A DNA stretch of 64,000 nt, taken from the NCBI GenBank assembly GCA_964510315.1, contig CAZEAP010000011.1, forward strand, positions 40,425 to 104,424, written 5' to 3'. The notes beneath the pieces were generated by a model, which searched no databases, was not told the DNA's origin, and was given only the letters and a program-made list of their open reading frames with translations. This DNA is from CAZEAP01 sp964510315 (GTDB lineage Bacteria; Planctomycetota; Brocadiia; SM23-32). Both the position numbers and the translations under genes were made by a program. This document shows, one piece after another, positions 44,370 to 52,270 of this stretch; positions within the stretch are counted from its first letter, which is position 1; the number at the start of each line of letters is the position of its first letter.

Positions 44370-45903
44370 TCGCGTCCAGCGCCCGCTCGGCCGCTTCCAC
44401 CACCAGCAACCGGACCGAGGTCAGCTCGAAGTCAGATGGCGGGGTCTCCTGGCCGTACAGTCCGCGCAGCCGCTCCAGGTCCCAGAAACTGGCGGAGGCA
44501 GCCGGCCCGATTTTCTCGAGCGCATTGGCCGCGTTCACAACCAGCTCATACTTCTCCGAACGGAGCAGCGGCACGAGGGCGGGCACGGCCTCGGCCGCAG
44601 GTGGCCCGATCTTTCGCAAAGCGAACATCGCTGCGGATTTCACGACGTCTTTCTTGTCCTTCAGCTTGGACACCAGAATGGGTAGGACCCGTTCAGGGGG
44701 CAGCCCGGGCATAGCCAGGGAGCCTACAGCGGCCGCGCGTACCGTCGGATCGGGATCTTCCGAGAATCTGAGAAGCACCTCCAGGGCTTCCATCTGCTGT
44801 GTCTCGGCCTTCAGTAAAGCGTGAAGGCCGGCAATACGCAGGTCCCTGTCGGCGGCCGAGGCGGCTTTCCTGAATACTTCAACAACTTCGGGTCTCTCTC
44901 CGCCGAGCCGTGCGAGGGAGTAAACGACCGGCTCGCGCAGCTCCGCCCCCGACACTTCATAAAGAGAGAGCAGGATGGGCACGACAGCGTCCATCTCCCG
45001 GCGCAGCCAGCCAAGCGCTACGATTGCCTCTCGGCGGCACATCTTGTCCAGCCCCTCGTCCTCGGCCAGCTCCCTTAATCTCGCTACTCCTTCCTTGCCT
45101 GTCGCCCCGCTCGCCTTTACGGCCTTGGCGGCCTGCGAAAGCCACTCGGGCTCAGCTTCCCGCAACGCTTCCTCTACTGGGTTCTCGGCTGCCGGTCCGA
45201 CCCACGCAAATAGTTCCCAAATCTCAACCACGGCTATCAGGTCCCAGTCGTGCCGCGCCACCTCCAGCCGGCGCACCAAAGGCTTCAGGTGCCCGTCGGT
45301 CCTGCCGGCCAGCTTTGCAATCGCCGCGCATGCGGTCAATCGAACCTGCAAGTCTTCGGCTTTGGAGAACTTGCGGATAAGCGGCACCGCACTCTGGGCA
45401 TCCAGGTCGCCCAGAGCCAGGATCAATTCCTTCTGCAGTTGGGGCTCTTCGGCTTGCTCCAGCGCGCGCGACAGAGCACGGGCAATGTCGCCAGCATCGG
45501 AACCGCCCCGGCCGATCAGTCTGAGCGCATGCACCATTTCCGTTGCGACCAACCAGTCTTGTTCATTCGCAATTGCACAAGCCAGCCCCCCCCGCATGGC
45601 CTCATGAGTGACGCTCCAATGAGCCAACTGGTCCAGCCGGCGGGCCGCTTCCTTGCGCACCTCCGTAGCGGGGTCCCTGAGCAACTCGAGCAGTTTGGGT
45701 ATTGCGCGCTCGCCTCTTCGGGCCAAAAACATGCGGATGGCGTCTCTCCTCAAGCCCGGATCATCTGAGCCCAACCACTGCCGGCAAAGCCAGGCGTCCG
45801 AGCCCTCAGGTCGCGGATGCTCAGTATCTGCTTCCAGCGGATCCACAGGGACCAGAACAAACAAGACCACAATGGCCAACGACAGCACCCATCTGCTTGT
45901 CAT
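44356..45903 (-). CDS. Secreted HEAT-repeat protein 1, downstream of Rhs module C
   Basis: A 515-residue protein with a signal peptide (WVLSLAIVVLFVLVPVDPLEA), start at 45903 after GGGAGAAAG. The rest is a row of HEAT repeats of about 35-40 residues (AIPKLLELLRDPATEVRKEA, AVPLIRKFSKAEDLQVRLTA, VLPILVSKLKDKKDVVKSAA, AVPALVPLLRSEKYELVVNA). HEAT solenoids bind proteins. It lies between Rhs tips C and B on the same strand, with its 3' end running 14 bp into module B. It may be a partner or immunity factor of tip C; equally it may be unrelated cargo. Confidence 0.82.
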   Translation of the reverse strand: MTSRWVLSLAIVVLFVLVPVDPLEADTEHPRPEGSDAWLCRQWLGSDDPGLRRDAIRMFLARRGERAIPKLLELLRDPATEVRKEAARRLDQLAHWSVTHEAMRGGLACAIANEQDWLVATEMVHALRLIGRGGSDAGDIARALSRALEQAEEPQLQKELILALGDLDAQSAVPLIRKFSKAEDLQVRLTACAAIAKLAGRTDGHLKPLVRRLEVARHDWDLIAVVEIWELFAWVGPAAENPVEEALREAEPEWLSQAAKAVKASGATGKEGVARLRELAEDEGLDKMCRREAIVALGWLRREMDAVVPILLSLYEVSGAELREPVVYSLARLGGERPEVVEVFRKAASAADRDLRIAGLHALLKAETQQMEALEVLLRFSEDPDPTVRAAAVGSLAMPGLPPERVLPILVSKLKDKKDVVKSAAMFALRKIGPPAAEAVPALVPLLRSEKYELVVNAANALEKIGPAASASFWDLERLRGLYGQETPPSDFELTSVRLLVVEAAERALDAIVTD

Positions 45904-46136
45904 CTCGCTTTCTCCCAGCGTTGGAGCTGAATTATCCCGTCTTTGCGCGACTGCTGCGAGCGCGAGAAAGACCTGCCGGAAATCCTGGAGTCCATCTGGC
46001 CTGCTCGTTCCGCAACGCTCTCCTCCAGCACTGCTACGCAGCATCCAACGGAACACGCCTTTGTTGGGGAGTAGTAAGCAGACCAGCTCTGCGCCCACAA
46101 CCAGTGGCCTTCGGCCTCCTTCTTAATAACTCATGC

Positions 46137-47153
46137 CTATTTCCCCCTGGCGTTCAGGCCGCGACATTTCTCCGTACAGCCTCTTCTGACCGACCACGGC
46201 AAAGCCTTCTGGGTGTTAGTAGGAGAGATTCTGGTGAACATGTGCGGGTTATGCTTGCGCAGTTTAGCACCCCAGCCCTTACCCCAGGGGTACACGCCCT
46301 TTTCGGAGTCGAAACCAGACACTTTTTGCGTCCACCACCAGGGACTTGTGACCAACCAATCATTTACCCAGTACTTTTCCCCCGTGTCGCTCCTCCAATG
46401 TTGGGCGGTTACAAACCGGTGGGCGGCCATGACGTCTTTCATGGGCCCAGGGATGGCAAGCCAGTCAGCACCCGACACTACTCGCGCCACCCACTCCCCA
46501 TGCTTTATCAGCTGGAAGGAAGTAGCCCAAACTTCTGGCCCCCCGAAACCCTCCCACTTTTTCTCGTGCGCAAGTACCTTAAGATCGACGTGGACCTCTC
46601 GATAGGTGTAGTGCCACTGCCTATGGGTAACCTTGTCCCCGTGGCCCACCCGATGGATAATCTTTCGGCAAAGACACCGTGCACCCCACGCCTTGGCTAT
46701 TGTAGGGCGCTCACCGAGAGCTCTGGCAACCAGTGCGCTATTGAAAGGCTTAACGTCGTCTGGATACGCTGTCAGAAGCTTCCAGGGGTATTCTATCCAC
46801 GGCTTCCAATCGACCTCGCCAAGAGGATCCACCCGATTCACCGGGCTGTCGCCGGCGTATACGTAAAGCCCCACATTAAAACCCTTGCGGACAGGATCCC
46901 TGCTTAGGAAGCGGCCGAGGTCCGGGGCGTATTCCCGGTGGCGGAATTGCATGATGCCCGCCGCGCCCTCCCACCGGCGAGACTGGAAGAGATACGGGTT
47001 GCCGACGTCGCTGAGGCCGTCCGCGTCGTCGGAGCCGTCGGCGTCCAGGACGGTGGTCTCGCCATAGGCGGTGTGGCGGTAGCGCTCCACCACCGACTCA
47101 TCTGCATTTGAAAGAGCGAAGATGCTGTAGATGGTGCTCGAATGATAATACAC
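46137..47153 (-). CDS. Rhs module C: tip with unrecognised C-terminal domain
   Basis: A 338-residue open frame. The first 110 residues are Rhs core (VVERYRHTAYGETTVLDADG, MQFRHREYAPDLGRFLSRDP) ending at VNRVDPLGE. The remaining 225 residues have no cysteine-rich motif but many Trp, His and Lys: WKPWIEYPWKLLTAYPDD, KIIHRVGHGDKVTHRQWHY, GADWLAIPGPMKDVMAAHR, DWLVTSPWWWTQKVSGF. The H-rich middle could be a nuclease- or DUF-type toxin, but I do not recognise it. The frame continues upstream into the damaged core. Confidence 0.7.
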   Translation of the reverse strand: MYYHSSTIYSIFALSNADESVVERYRHTAYGETTVLDADGSDDADGLSDVGNPYLFQSRRWEGAAGIMQFRHREYAPDLGRFLSRDPVRKGFNVGLYVYAGDSPVNRVDPLGEVDWKPWIEYPWKLLTAYPDDVKPFNSALVARALGERPTIAKAWGARCLCRKIIHRVGHGDKVTHRQWHYTYREVHVDLKVLAHEKKWEGFGGPEVWATSFQLIKHGEWVARVVSGADWLAIPGPMKDVMAAHRFVTAQHWRSDTGEKYWVNDWLVTSPWWWTQKVSGFDSEKGVYPWGKGWGAKLRKHNPHMFTRISPTNTQKALPWSVRRGCTEKCRGLNARGK

Positions 47154-47162
47154 GACTTCATC
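46908..47162 (-). repeat. Shared Rhs core segment in module C (also in A and D)
   Basis: About 255 bp coding EVVYYHSSTIYSIFALSN through REYAPDLGRFL. Near-identical segments lie at about 42711-42965 (A) and 49430-49687 (D). All are in direct orientation. Confidence 0.8.
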
Positions 47163-47200
47163 AGAGTCGGCAAAGTCGCCGTCGGCGTTCAGGTCGCGCC

Positions 47201-47222
47201 TGCCCTGAGCCCTGTCGAAGGG
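47201..47222. repeat. Short dispersed repeat (FDRAQG type), copy 1
   Basis: Contains CCCTGAGCCC then TGTCGAAGGG; identical apart from one base to 47319-47340. Such CCTTCGACA..CTCAGG palindromic units are dispersed in many bacterial genomes. Confidence 0.7.
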
Positions 47223-47318
47223 CTCCTGACGGGCCGGAGTGTCGATGTAGCCCGGCGCGTAGGTGTATCTGGCGACCAGGTCGCCCGAGCCGTCCCGCTC
47301 CTCCAGGCACTGCCAGCC

Positions 47319-47340
47319 TGCCCTGAGCCCGGTCGAAGGG
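47319..47340. repeat. Short dispersed repeat (FDRAQG type), copy 2
   Basis: Second copy of the 22-bp unit at 47201-47222, differing at one position. It accompanies the frameshift in the module C core. Confidence 0.7.
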
Positions 47341-47870
47341 GCCGATGCCGCCCCCGGGGCTGACCGTCATCGAGCCCCACAGGAAGCGCGTCGTGCTGTT
47401 GAGGTCGCCCTTGTTGGTGACTGCTTTGAGCACCCGCCGGGTCTTGCCGTCGTATTTGTATTGGGCGATCTTCGTCCACGTGCCGCTCTGGTTCTCCTCC
47501 ACCTCGATGAGGCGGTTGCGCTCCGCATGGCTGCGCGCCCTCGCTGGGCTCGGGGCTTCGGGCTTCGCCCTCGCCGACCTCCGCCTCGTCGGCTTCGGTT
47601 TTCGGTAGTCCCAGACGTACTTGTGGTCGCCGTCCGAGTCCCCGTCCTGGACGAGGTTCCCCGCCGCATCGTAGTAGGTCTTCGAGTGGCTCAGGAGGGT
47701 GCCGTTGGAGTCGGTGTCGTGGCGTTTGGTCTCGGTGACGCGCCCGAGGTTGTCGTAGGTATTCTCCACGTAGTATCCTTCCGAGCCGCTGACGCTGGTG
47801 CGCCGCCCCTTGTCCAGCGATCGGCGACGGTCTGCAAGGTGCCGAGCCGAGTTTTAACGACATGCCCTTG

Positions 47871-48311
47871 TCACCCAGTTCGGCTTTCGTCGCTCCCCGA
47901 CCGGTGATGGCGTGAAACCCACTCCAATAACAACACCATCAGCCCGGTCGGTACCAGTACAAAGGCACTGCTCACCAGCACCGCACTCGAGGCTCGCCGC
48001 GGCCCCAGCTCAACCAAGAAGTGGACTGCCACGCCCAGCACCGCCACCGTAGCTATGACAATCCCTCCTATTTTCAAGGCCAACCGCAAAGCATGTTCCG
48101 GCATCTCGCCTTTGGCGCGGGTCTTCTGCAAGCTTCGGACCTCGAAGACAAATAGAAACGTCATACCCAACACTACCGGGACCAATGTTGCGGTCAGAAC
48201 GGTGTCAAACCAGTCAAGGGGGTACATTCGGTCGAATATTGCAAGCCATGCTAAAGCCACAGTAAAGACTGCAAAACCCAAGATGAAGACGAGCGTGGTT
48301 CGTTTATTCAT
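47871..48311 (-). CDS. Small multi-TM protein between Rhs modules D and C (candidate immunity protein)
   Basis: A 146-residue protein from the ATG at 48311 (MNKRTTLVFILGFAVF). It has four hydrophobic segments (VFILGFAVFTVALAWLAIF, TLVPVVLGMTFLFVFEV, IGGIVIATVAVLGVAVHFLV, AVLVSSAFVLVPTGLMVLLL). No clear ribosome site precedes it, and the sequence just upstream is an antisense transposase remnant, so the true start may be elsewhere. Function unknown; its place after tip D suggests a linked role. Confidence 0.6.
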   Translation of the reverse strand: MNKRTTLVFILGFAVFTVALAWLAIFDRMYPLDWFDTVLTATLVPVVLGMTFLFVFEVRSLQKTRAKGEMPEHALRLALKIGGIVIATVAVLGVAVHFLVELGPRRASSAVLVSSAFVLVPTGLMVLLLEWVSRHHRSGSDESRTG

Positions 48312-48446
48312 AGCCGGCTCGAAGGGATCAACAACAAGATAAAGGTTATCAAGCGCCGGGCCTACGGCTACCATGACGACCGCTACTTCGTGCTCAAGGT
48401 CAAGCAGGCATTCGACCCCGAAGCCAACTCACTTTTTCGGAGATGA
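48312..48446 (+). pseudogene. ISL3-like transposase C-terminal remnant
   Basis: A 44-codon plus-strand tail ending at TGA 48444-48446: SRLEGINNKIKVIKRRAYGY followed by HDDRYFVLKVKQAFD. This is the conserved end of ISL3-family transposases. Everything upstream is missing. It sits head-on against the 146-residue gene inside the Rhs array. Confidence 0.8.
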
Positions 48447-48471
48447 ACCAGAAATCAAGTGTCACGGAGCA

Positions 48472-48882
48472 CTAGGGAAGCACCGCGTAAAAAACCATTT
48501 CCGCCACTATCCAAGCTGCCAAAATGCCAACTTCAAACCCAGAACCGAACTGCAGCAAAACGGACGTAAGAGCGGCCAATGGGCACACCAGAACCGTCAC
48601 CCACAGAAGGGCGGACACTGCCGCGCCAGAGGTCTGCTTCCAGTGGACGGCAAGGGCGTCGTAGCCCGTAGAATCCGCAAGTCGAGCTCTGAGCCTAGCC
48701 CTATGCACTGTCAGAAGGGCCGTCCAGAGAACCAGCACCACCGCAGTGCCGCTCCCAGTCAGCAGAATGCTACCGGAACCACGCCCGGCACCTAACGCCT
48801 CCAAAACGCCCCACAGCAAGCCAACGGCAGCCAGGTTTGCCACCACGGAGATCACGGAAAGGATCTTGTCTTCTATGACCAT
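48472..48882 (-). CDS. Four-TM protein downstream of Rhs module D (candidate immunity protein)
   Basis: A 136-residue protein with GGGAGG about 10 nt before its ATG. Four hydrophobic segments are visible (VISVVANLAAVGLLWGVLEA, ILLTGSGTAVVLVLWTALL, AAVSALLWVTVLVCPLAALT, VGILAAWIVAEMVFYAVL). It is the first gene after tip D (114 nt away). No family recognised; candidate immunity protein by position. Confidence 0.68.
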   Translation of the reverse strand: MVIEDKILSVISVVANLAAVGLLWGVLEALGAGRGSGSILLTGSGTAVVLVLWTALLTVHRARLRARLADSTGYDALAVHWKQTSGAAVSALLWVTVLVCPLAALTSVLLQFGSGFEVGILAAWIVAEMVFYAVLP

Positions 48883-48996
48883 CTATATATCGCCTCCCGT
48901 TTTGAAACACTGAAGCCACTCAGACGGCAGCCTCAAGCTCCTCCGACAGCAACCCAGTCATGGGACCACCCAACGCGACAAACGGACGGCGCTACC

Positions 48997-49680
48997 TTAC
49001 TGCTCATTCGGAACGTTCAATGCTCGGCTTACGCCGCACCATGCGTAACACTCTTCTTGCGTATTGCCTCGCCGCACACACTCAAACAAGCACCTCCGCT
49101 GGCCGGGGTGGACCTCTGCGTCTTGCTCCGGCTCTTCGTCTTCCTCATCCGCGTACTCCTCCATGCACTTTCTGATCATCCCTATGTACACTTTGTCACA
49201 GATGAAATGGTCCAGCACCGGGGGCACCAAGTCCATGCAGAGTTCGTACACGTATCCAGCGTACGCGTAACACAACAGTAAATCCGCAGTGTCCAATCCG
49301 TAGGGGTCTGCGTATCTCCGCGGCGAGCCAGCTGCGAAAACATACATTGGCACGCCGCTTTGTTGATGACACATGATGCTAGGGTCAGTGAACTCAATCT
49401 GGCCTACCCGTAATAGCGGGTCGCGTTGGAGGAAGCGGCCCAAGACCGGGGCGTATTCCCGGTGGCGGAATTGCATCACTCCCGCCGCCGGCTCCCACCG
49501 GCGCGACTGGAACAGATACGGGTTGCCGACGTCGCTGGCTCCGTCCGCATCATCGGAGCCATCCGCGTCCAGGACGGTGGTCTCGCCGTAGGCCGTGTGG
49601 CGGTAGCGCTCCACCACGGATTCATTCGTATTTGAAAGAGCGAAGATGCTGTAGATGGTGCTTGAGTGATAATACACCAC
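48997..49680 (-). CDS. Rhs module D: truncated core with acidic cysteine-containing tip
   Basis: About 227 residues. The core fragment (VVYYHSSTIYSIFALSNTNE, MQFRHREYAPVLGRFLQRDP) continues to the border RRYADPYGLD. The tip of about 110 residues has DTADLLLCYAYAGYVYELC, an acidic run (EEYADEEDEEPEQDAE) and a final RRCLFECVRRG plus ECYAWCGV, which recalls the Cys spacing in tips A, B and E. The frame opens only just upstream with GSGEV, so the N-terminal part is missing and the GTG start is formal. Confidence 0.72.
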   Translation of the reverse strand: MVYYHSSTIYSIFALSNTNESVVERYRHTAYGETTVLDADGSDDADGASDVGNPYLFQSRRWEPAAGVMQFRHREYAPVLGRFLQRDPLLRVGQIEFTDPSIMCHQQSGVPMYVFAAGSPRRYADPYGLDTADLLLCYAYAGYVYELCMDLVPPVLDHFICDKVYIGMIRKCMEEYADEEDEEPEQDAEVHPGQRRCLFECVRRGNTQEECYAWCGVSRALNVPNEQ

Positions 49681-49857
49681 CTCGCCGGAGCCTGTCCACC
49701 CAAGCCCCGGCGGAGTCAGATCGGCAAAGCAAGTGCATCGTTAGCTTCACGGAACGCGCACGCCTCTTGCTGTTGAGATGCGCGCCTCACAGCCCACTCC
49801 ACCGGGAGGGCCCCGCCTGCTCGCAGTTACACAGACGCGCGTCTGCGGATGCTGAGT

Positions 49858-51420
49858 TCATCCATCCCTGAAGCCTGGCGTAGCGTCCGAGGCCGTTTGC
49901 CCGGCCGGAACCGTCGCCTGACCTATAGCCTCGCGAGTAACCGCAATCAGGTCCGGGAGGGGTTCGAGCCCGGTCAGCTCGTCCCAGCGTTCGTAGAGCG
50001 AACCGGGATACCCCTCCCTCCAGGCCTTCAGCTTCGGCAGGGCGGGGGCGGCTTTCGCACCGTAAGCCTTCAGCGCTTCGGTTGAGGCGCGAATCACCGA
50101 GTACGCAGAGTCGTCCAGCCGGGAAACAAGCACCCCTACCGCCTGCTCCGGCTCGACAAACGGCGCTAACTCGGCCAGCGCCATAGTTGCAAGCCAGCGC
50201 TCGCATCTACTCCCTGATTTGGCGACCTTCAAGATCGCGCTTACCGCTTGGTCCGAAGCCTCCGGCGGGCGGGCCACCGAGGACAAGTACTCAACAGCTG
50301 ACTCCGAGGCAAAGAAAGATTCCGACTCTTCTGCTTCGAGGCTTCTCAGCGCAGCTCCCACGAAATCCGCCGGAGGGCGTTGGGCTTCCGCCAGGTACCA
50401 GATGACGTCCTCACGCAGACGTTCTCCGGCGGAGGCCAGCACGCGCTGCAGCCCTCGGTAAATCTCTGGTGACTCAACCGAGTGTTCACGGAGTCCCCTG
50501 ATCAGCAGGCCTCGCTCGACGAGCGTGCCGTTGTTGAAAGTCTCCAGGGCGAATTGCAGAGCCCCCTGGTCCCGTGAGACAAACGCCGCCGTCGCTCTAA
50601 TCGCTCTATGGTAGACGGCACGTTCCGCCTGGTTCTCCGGGGGCCCCTCTCGCAACAACCTCAGTAAAGCCGGCACAGCGGCGTCCGGATTGCTTCCTAT
50701 CCTCTCGATTGCCACGACCGCCATCAACCTCAGCCCGGGATCCTCTTCTTTCTCGATCAGCTTGATCAGGCCTGGCACGGCCTCGGAGGCGGCTTCACCG
50801 GACATCTGCAGCACCCGAAGCGCCTCATCTCGAGCCGAACGTGGACGGGTTTCGGAGAGCGATTCGATGAGCTTTCTTACGCGTGCGTGCGAACGGGTGA
50901 CGCGTACAACAGTGGCGCGTGCTACAGAGGAAAGAATGCTCTGCGCGTAGGAGTTCCTGCCCTTGTTCTTCTTGATGATTGCCCGCAGATCCGGGAGGCC
51001 TGGTTCAGCTTCTGGGCCAATTTCGCCCAATGTCTCCATGGCTGCCAGGCGAATCCTGAGCGGTCCGCTCTGATCCCGTATCAGCCTCCGGAGTTCAGGC
51101 ACGGCGGAAGCGCCTTCTGGTCCCAGTGCCGACAAGGCCTCACATGCCGCATAACGGACAACAGGAGATTCATGTCTCAGAGCTTTCGTGAGCGTGTCAA
51201 CGCTGGGCGTCTCCTCCAACCGGCCCAGCACAGCGGCGCTGACAGGGCCCGTCGGCTCCTCCCCGGGACCACACCACGGTATGAAAGGAGACTCCTCCTC
51301 AGGTGACATCGGCACAAACGGTGCCATTTCCCCCGGGCTCACTGTTCGGCCGGCCGCACCCCCCGCAGACAGCATCAGTAGTCCGCATAAGGCCACTATC
51401 GCAAAGTTCATGCTAATCAT
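49858..51420 (-). CDS. Secreted HEAT-repeat protein 2, coupled to Rhs module E
   Basis: A 520-residue protein with signal peptide (MNFAIVALCGLLMLSAGGAAG) and HEAT repeats from about residue 70 on (ALRHESPVVRYAACEALSAL, LRRLIRDQSGPLRIRLAAME, LIKLIEKEEDPGLRLMAVVA, ALLRLLREGPPENQAERAVY). The ATG at 51420 overlaps the stop of tip E by 8 bases; a second ATG at 51411 avoids it. A proline-rich acidic segment (APFVPMSPEEESPFIPW) follows the signal peptide. Overlap with tip E suggests cotranslation and a functional pair. Confidence 0.82.
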   Translation of the reverse strand: MISMNFAIVALCGLLMLSAGGAAGRTVSPGEMAPFVPMSPEEESPFIPWCGPGEEPTGPVSAAVLGRLEETPSVDTLTKALRHESPVVRYAACEALSALGPEGASAVPELRRLIRDQSGPLRIRLAAMETLGEIGPEAEPGLPDLRAIIKKNKGRNSYAQSILSSVARATVVRVTRSHARVRKLIESLSETRPRSARDEALRVLQMSGEAASEAVPGLIKLIEKEEDPGLRLMAVVAIERIGSNPDAAVPALLRLLREGPPENQAERAVYHRAIRATAAFVSRDQGALQFALETFNNGTLVERGLLIRGLREHSVESPEIYRGLQRVLASAGERLREDVIWYLAEAQRPPADFVGAALRSLEAEESESFFASESAVEYLSSVARPPEASDQAVSAILKVAKSGSRCERWLATMALAELAPFVEPEQAVGVLVSRLDDSAYSVIRASTEALKAYGAKAAPALPKLKAWREGYPGSLYERWDELTGLEPLPDLIAVTREAIGQATVPAGQTASDATPGFRDG

Positions 51421-52270
51421 CTCCTTCCGAAATTTCCACGGACAGGTTGGGCGGCGTACAAATGCAGCCTGGATGCGCGTCCTCAGGCTTATTGCCCTTT
51501 TGGCAACAGTGGGAATTGAGATGACGGGGAGCCCGATCCACCAGTTTCCCGCTGGCTGTGGCCCACCACCTGAAGAGTTCTATGCGCGCCACCTCGACTC
51601 CTTGGCCGTAGCCCAATGGGACACCAACGCTTATCCCTCCCACTATCGCGTACTCCTGGTCTTTTGGGGGGAGAGAAATCGTGACCGTTTTGGTAGGATA
51701 CGTGACCGCATCGGGTTTTCCGTCTCCGTCTTTGTCCACTTCGCACCTGCGGAACCATATGCAGTCGGCTTTGCTGATATGGTAAAGCGGTAAAGGTGTT
51801 AAACCGGCCCTCATGGAGTCCTCCTTGCTAGGAGCGATCCTACCATAGAAGAATGGAGTGCAATTCCGGCGCTCCCCGTTTTCACCATCTCCGCCATCGC
51901 CGCCGCCGTCTCCGTCTCCGCCGTTGACGTCCCCGCCATTTCCGTCTCCGCCGTCGCCTCCATCCGAGCATTGTTTCGCTCCCGGCAACGCCAGGCAGCA
52001 ACTATGGAAGCATCCGCTGCTATGCGCGCCGGCGGCGCTTTGACACCCGTTCAGACAGAGATGGAAGAGTTCTGCCAGACCTGGCACGTATGCATGGCTC
52101 GACACCGCCAATCCCATCGGATCTGTCGCCGATGTGGGGCGCTGGGTGACGTAGCCGTAGAGGTTGAAGGCGTCCCGGTAGCCGGTGGAGTAGGTGACGT
52201 AGGTGTCGGCGGCGATCTTGTTTTTGGTCTGTGTGTATTTCTGCTTCCCGGTGTCGTAGTAGGCGATCAC
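51413..52270 (-). CDS. Rhs module E: cysteine-rich tip with Gly-Asp linker
   Basis: About 285 residues from the first possible start (GTG 52270). Core remnant YRDAFNLYGYVTQRPTSA ends at the border TDPMGLA. The tip has the shared motif ELFHLCLNGCQSAAG, SGCFHSCCLAL, KQC, then a Gly/Asp repeat (residues about 102-132) and a compact domain (CTPFFYGRIAPSKEDSMRAG, CIWFRRCEVDKDGDGKPDAV, HLNSHCCQKG). DKDGDGKPD resembles a calcium-binding loop. The frame stays open upstream but has no start codon there. Confidence 0.75.
   Translation of the reverse strand: MIAYYDTGKQKYTQTKNKIAADTYVTYSTGYRDAFNLYGYVTQRPTSATDPMGLAVSSHAYVPGLAELFHLCLNGCQSAAGAHSSGCFHSCCLALPGAKQCSDGGDGGDGNGGDVNGGDGDGGGDGGDGENGERRNCTPFFYGRIAPSKEDSMRAGLTPLPLYHISKADCIWFRRCEVDKDGDGKPDAVTYPTKTVTISLPPKDQEYAIVGGISVGVPLGYGQGVEVARIELFRWWATASGKLVDRAPRHLNSHCCQKGNKPEDAHPGCICTPPNLSVEISEGDD
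52108..52166 (-). repeat. Rhs tip-border repeat, copy in module E
   Basis: 59 bp nearly identical to 43790-43848 in module B and placed directly before the divergent tip, about 8.3 kb away in direct orientation. Confidence 0.85.

Larger units (their letters stand above)
47154..47863 (-). pseudogene. Damaged Rhs core of module C
   Basis: YD-repeat core (ENTYDNLGRVTETKRHD, YYDAAGNLVQDGDSDGDHKY, KYDGKTRRVLKAVTNKG, TTRFLWGSM) broken by insertions. One of about 84 bp separates WDYR from NRLIEVEENQSG. A second, starting near 47345, holds a GPFDRAQGR-coding repeat and shifts the frame before WQCLEERDGSG. A third adds PFDRAQGR in frame between ARQE and RDLNADG. Frame-corrected it joins the tip C frame. 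Confidence 0.75.

Noticed and set aside
45900..46100. 66-codon frame between Rhs tip C and HEAT1, ending in an ATGA overlap with HEAT1
   Set aside because: The start would be TTG with a poorly spaced ribosome site and the product has no recognisable features; kept only as a possibility.
41678..52270. Typical nuclease toxins (HNH, EndoU, deaminase) in the Rhs tips
   Set aside because: I looked for HNH, HxE/D and CxxC-deaminase type motifs in the tips and did not find a convincing one; the tips remain unassigned.
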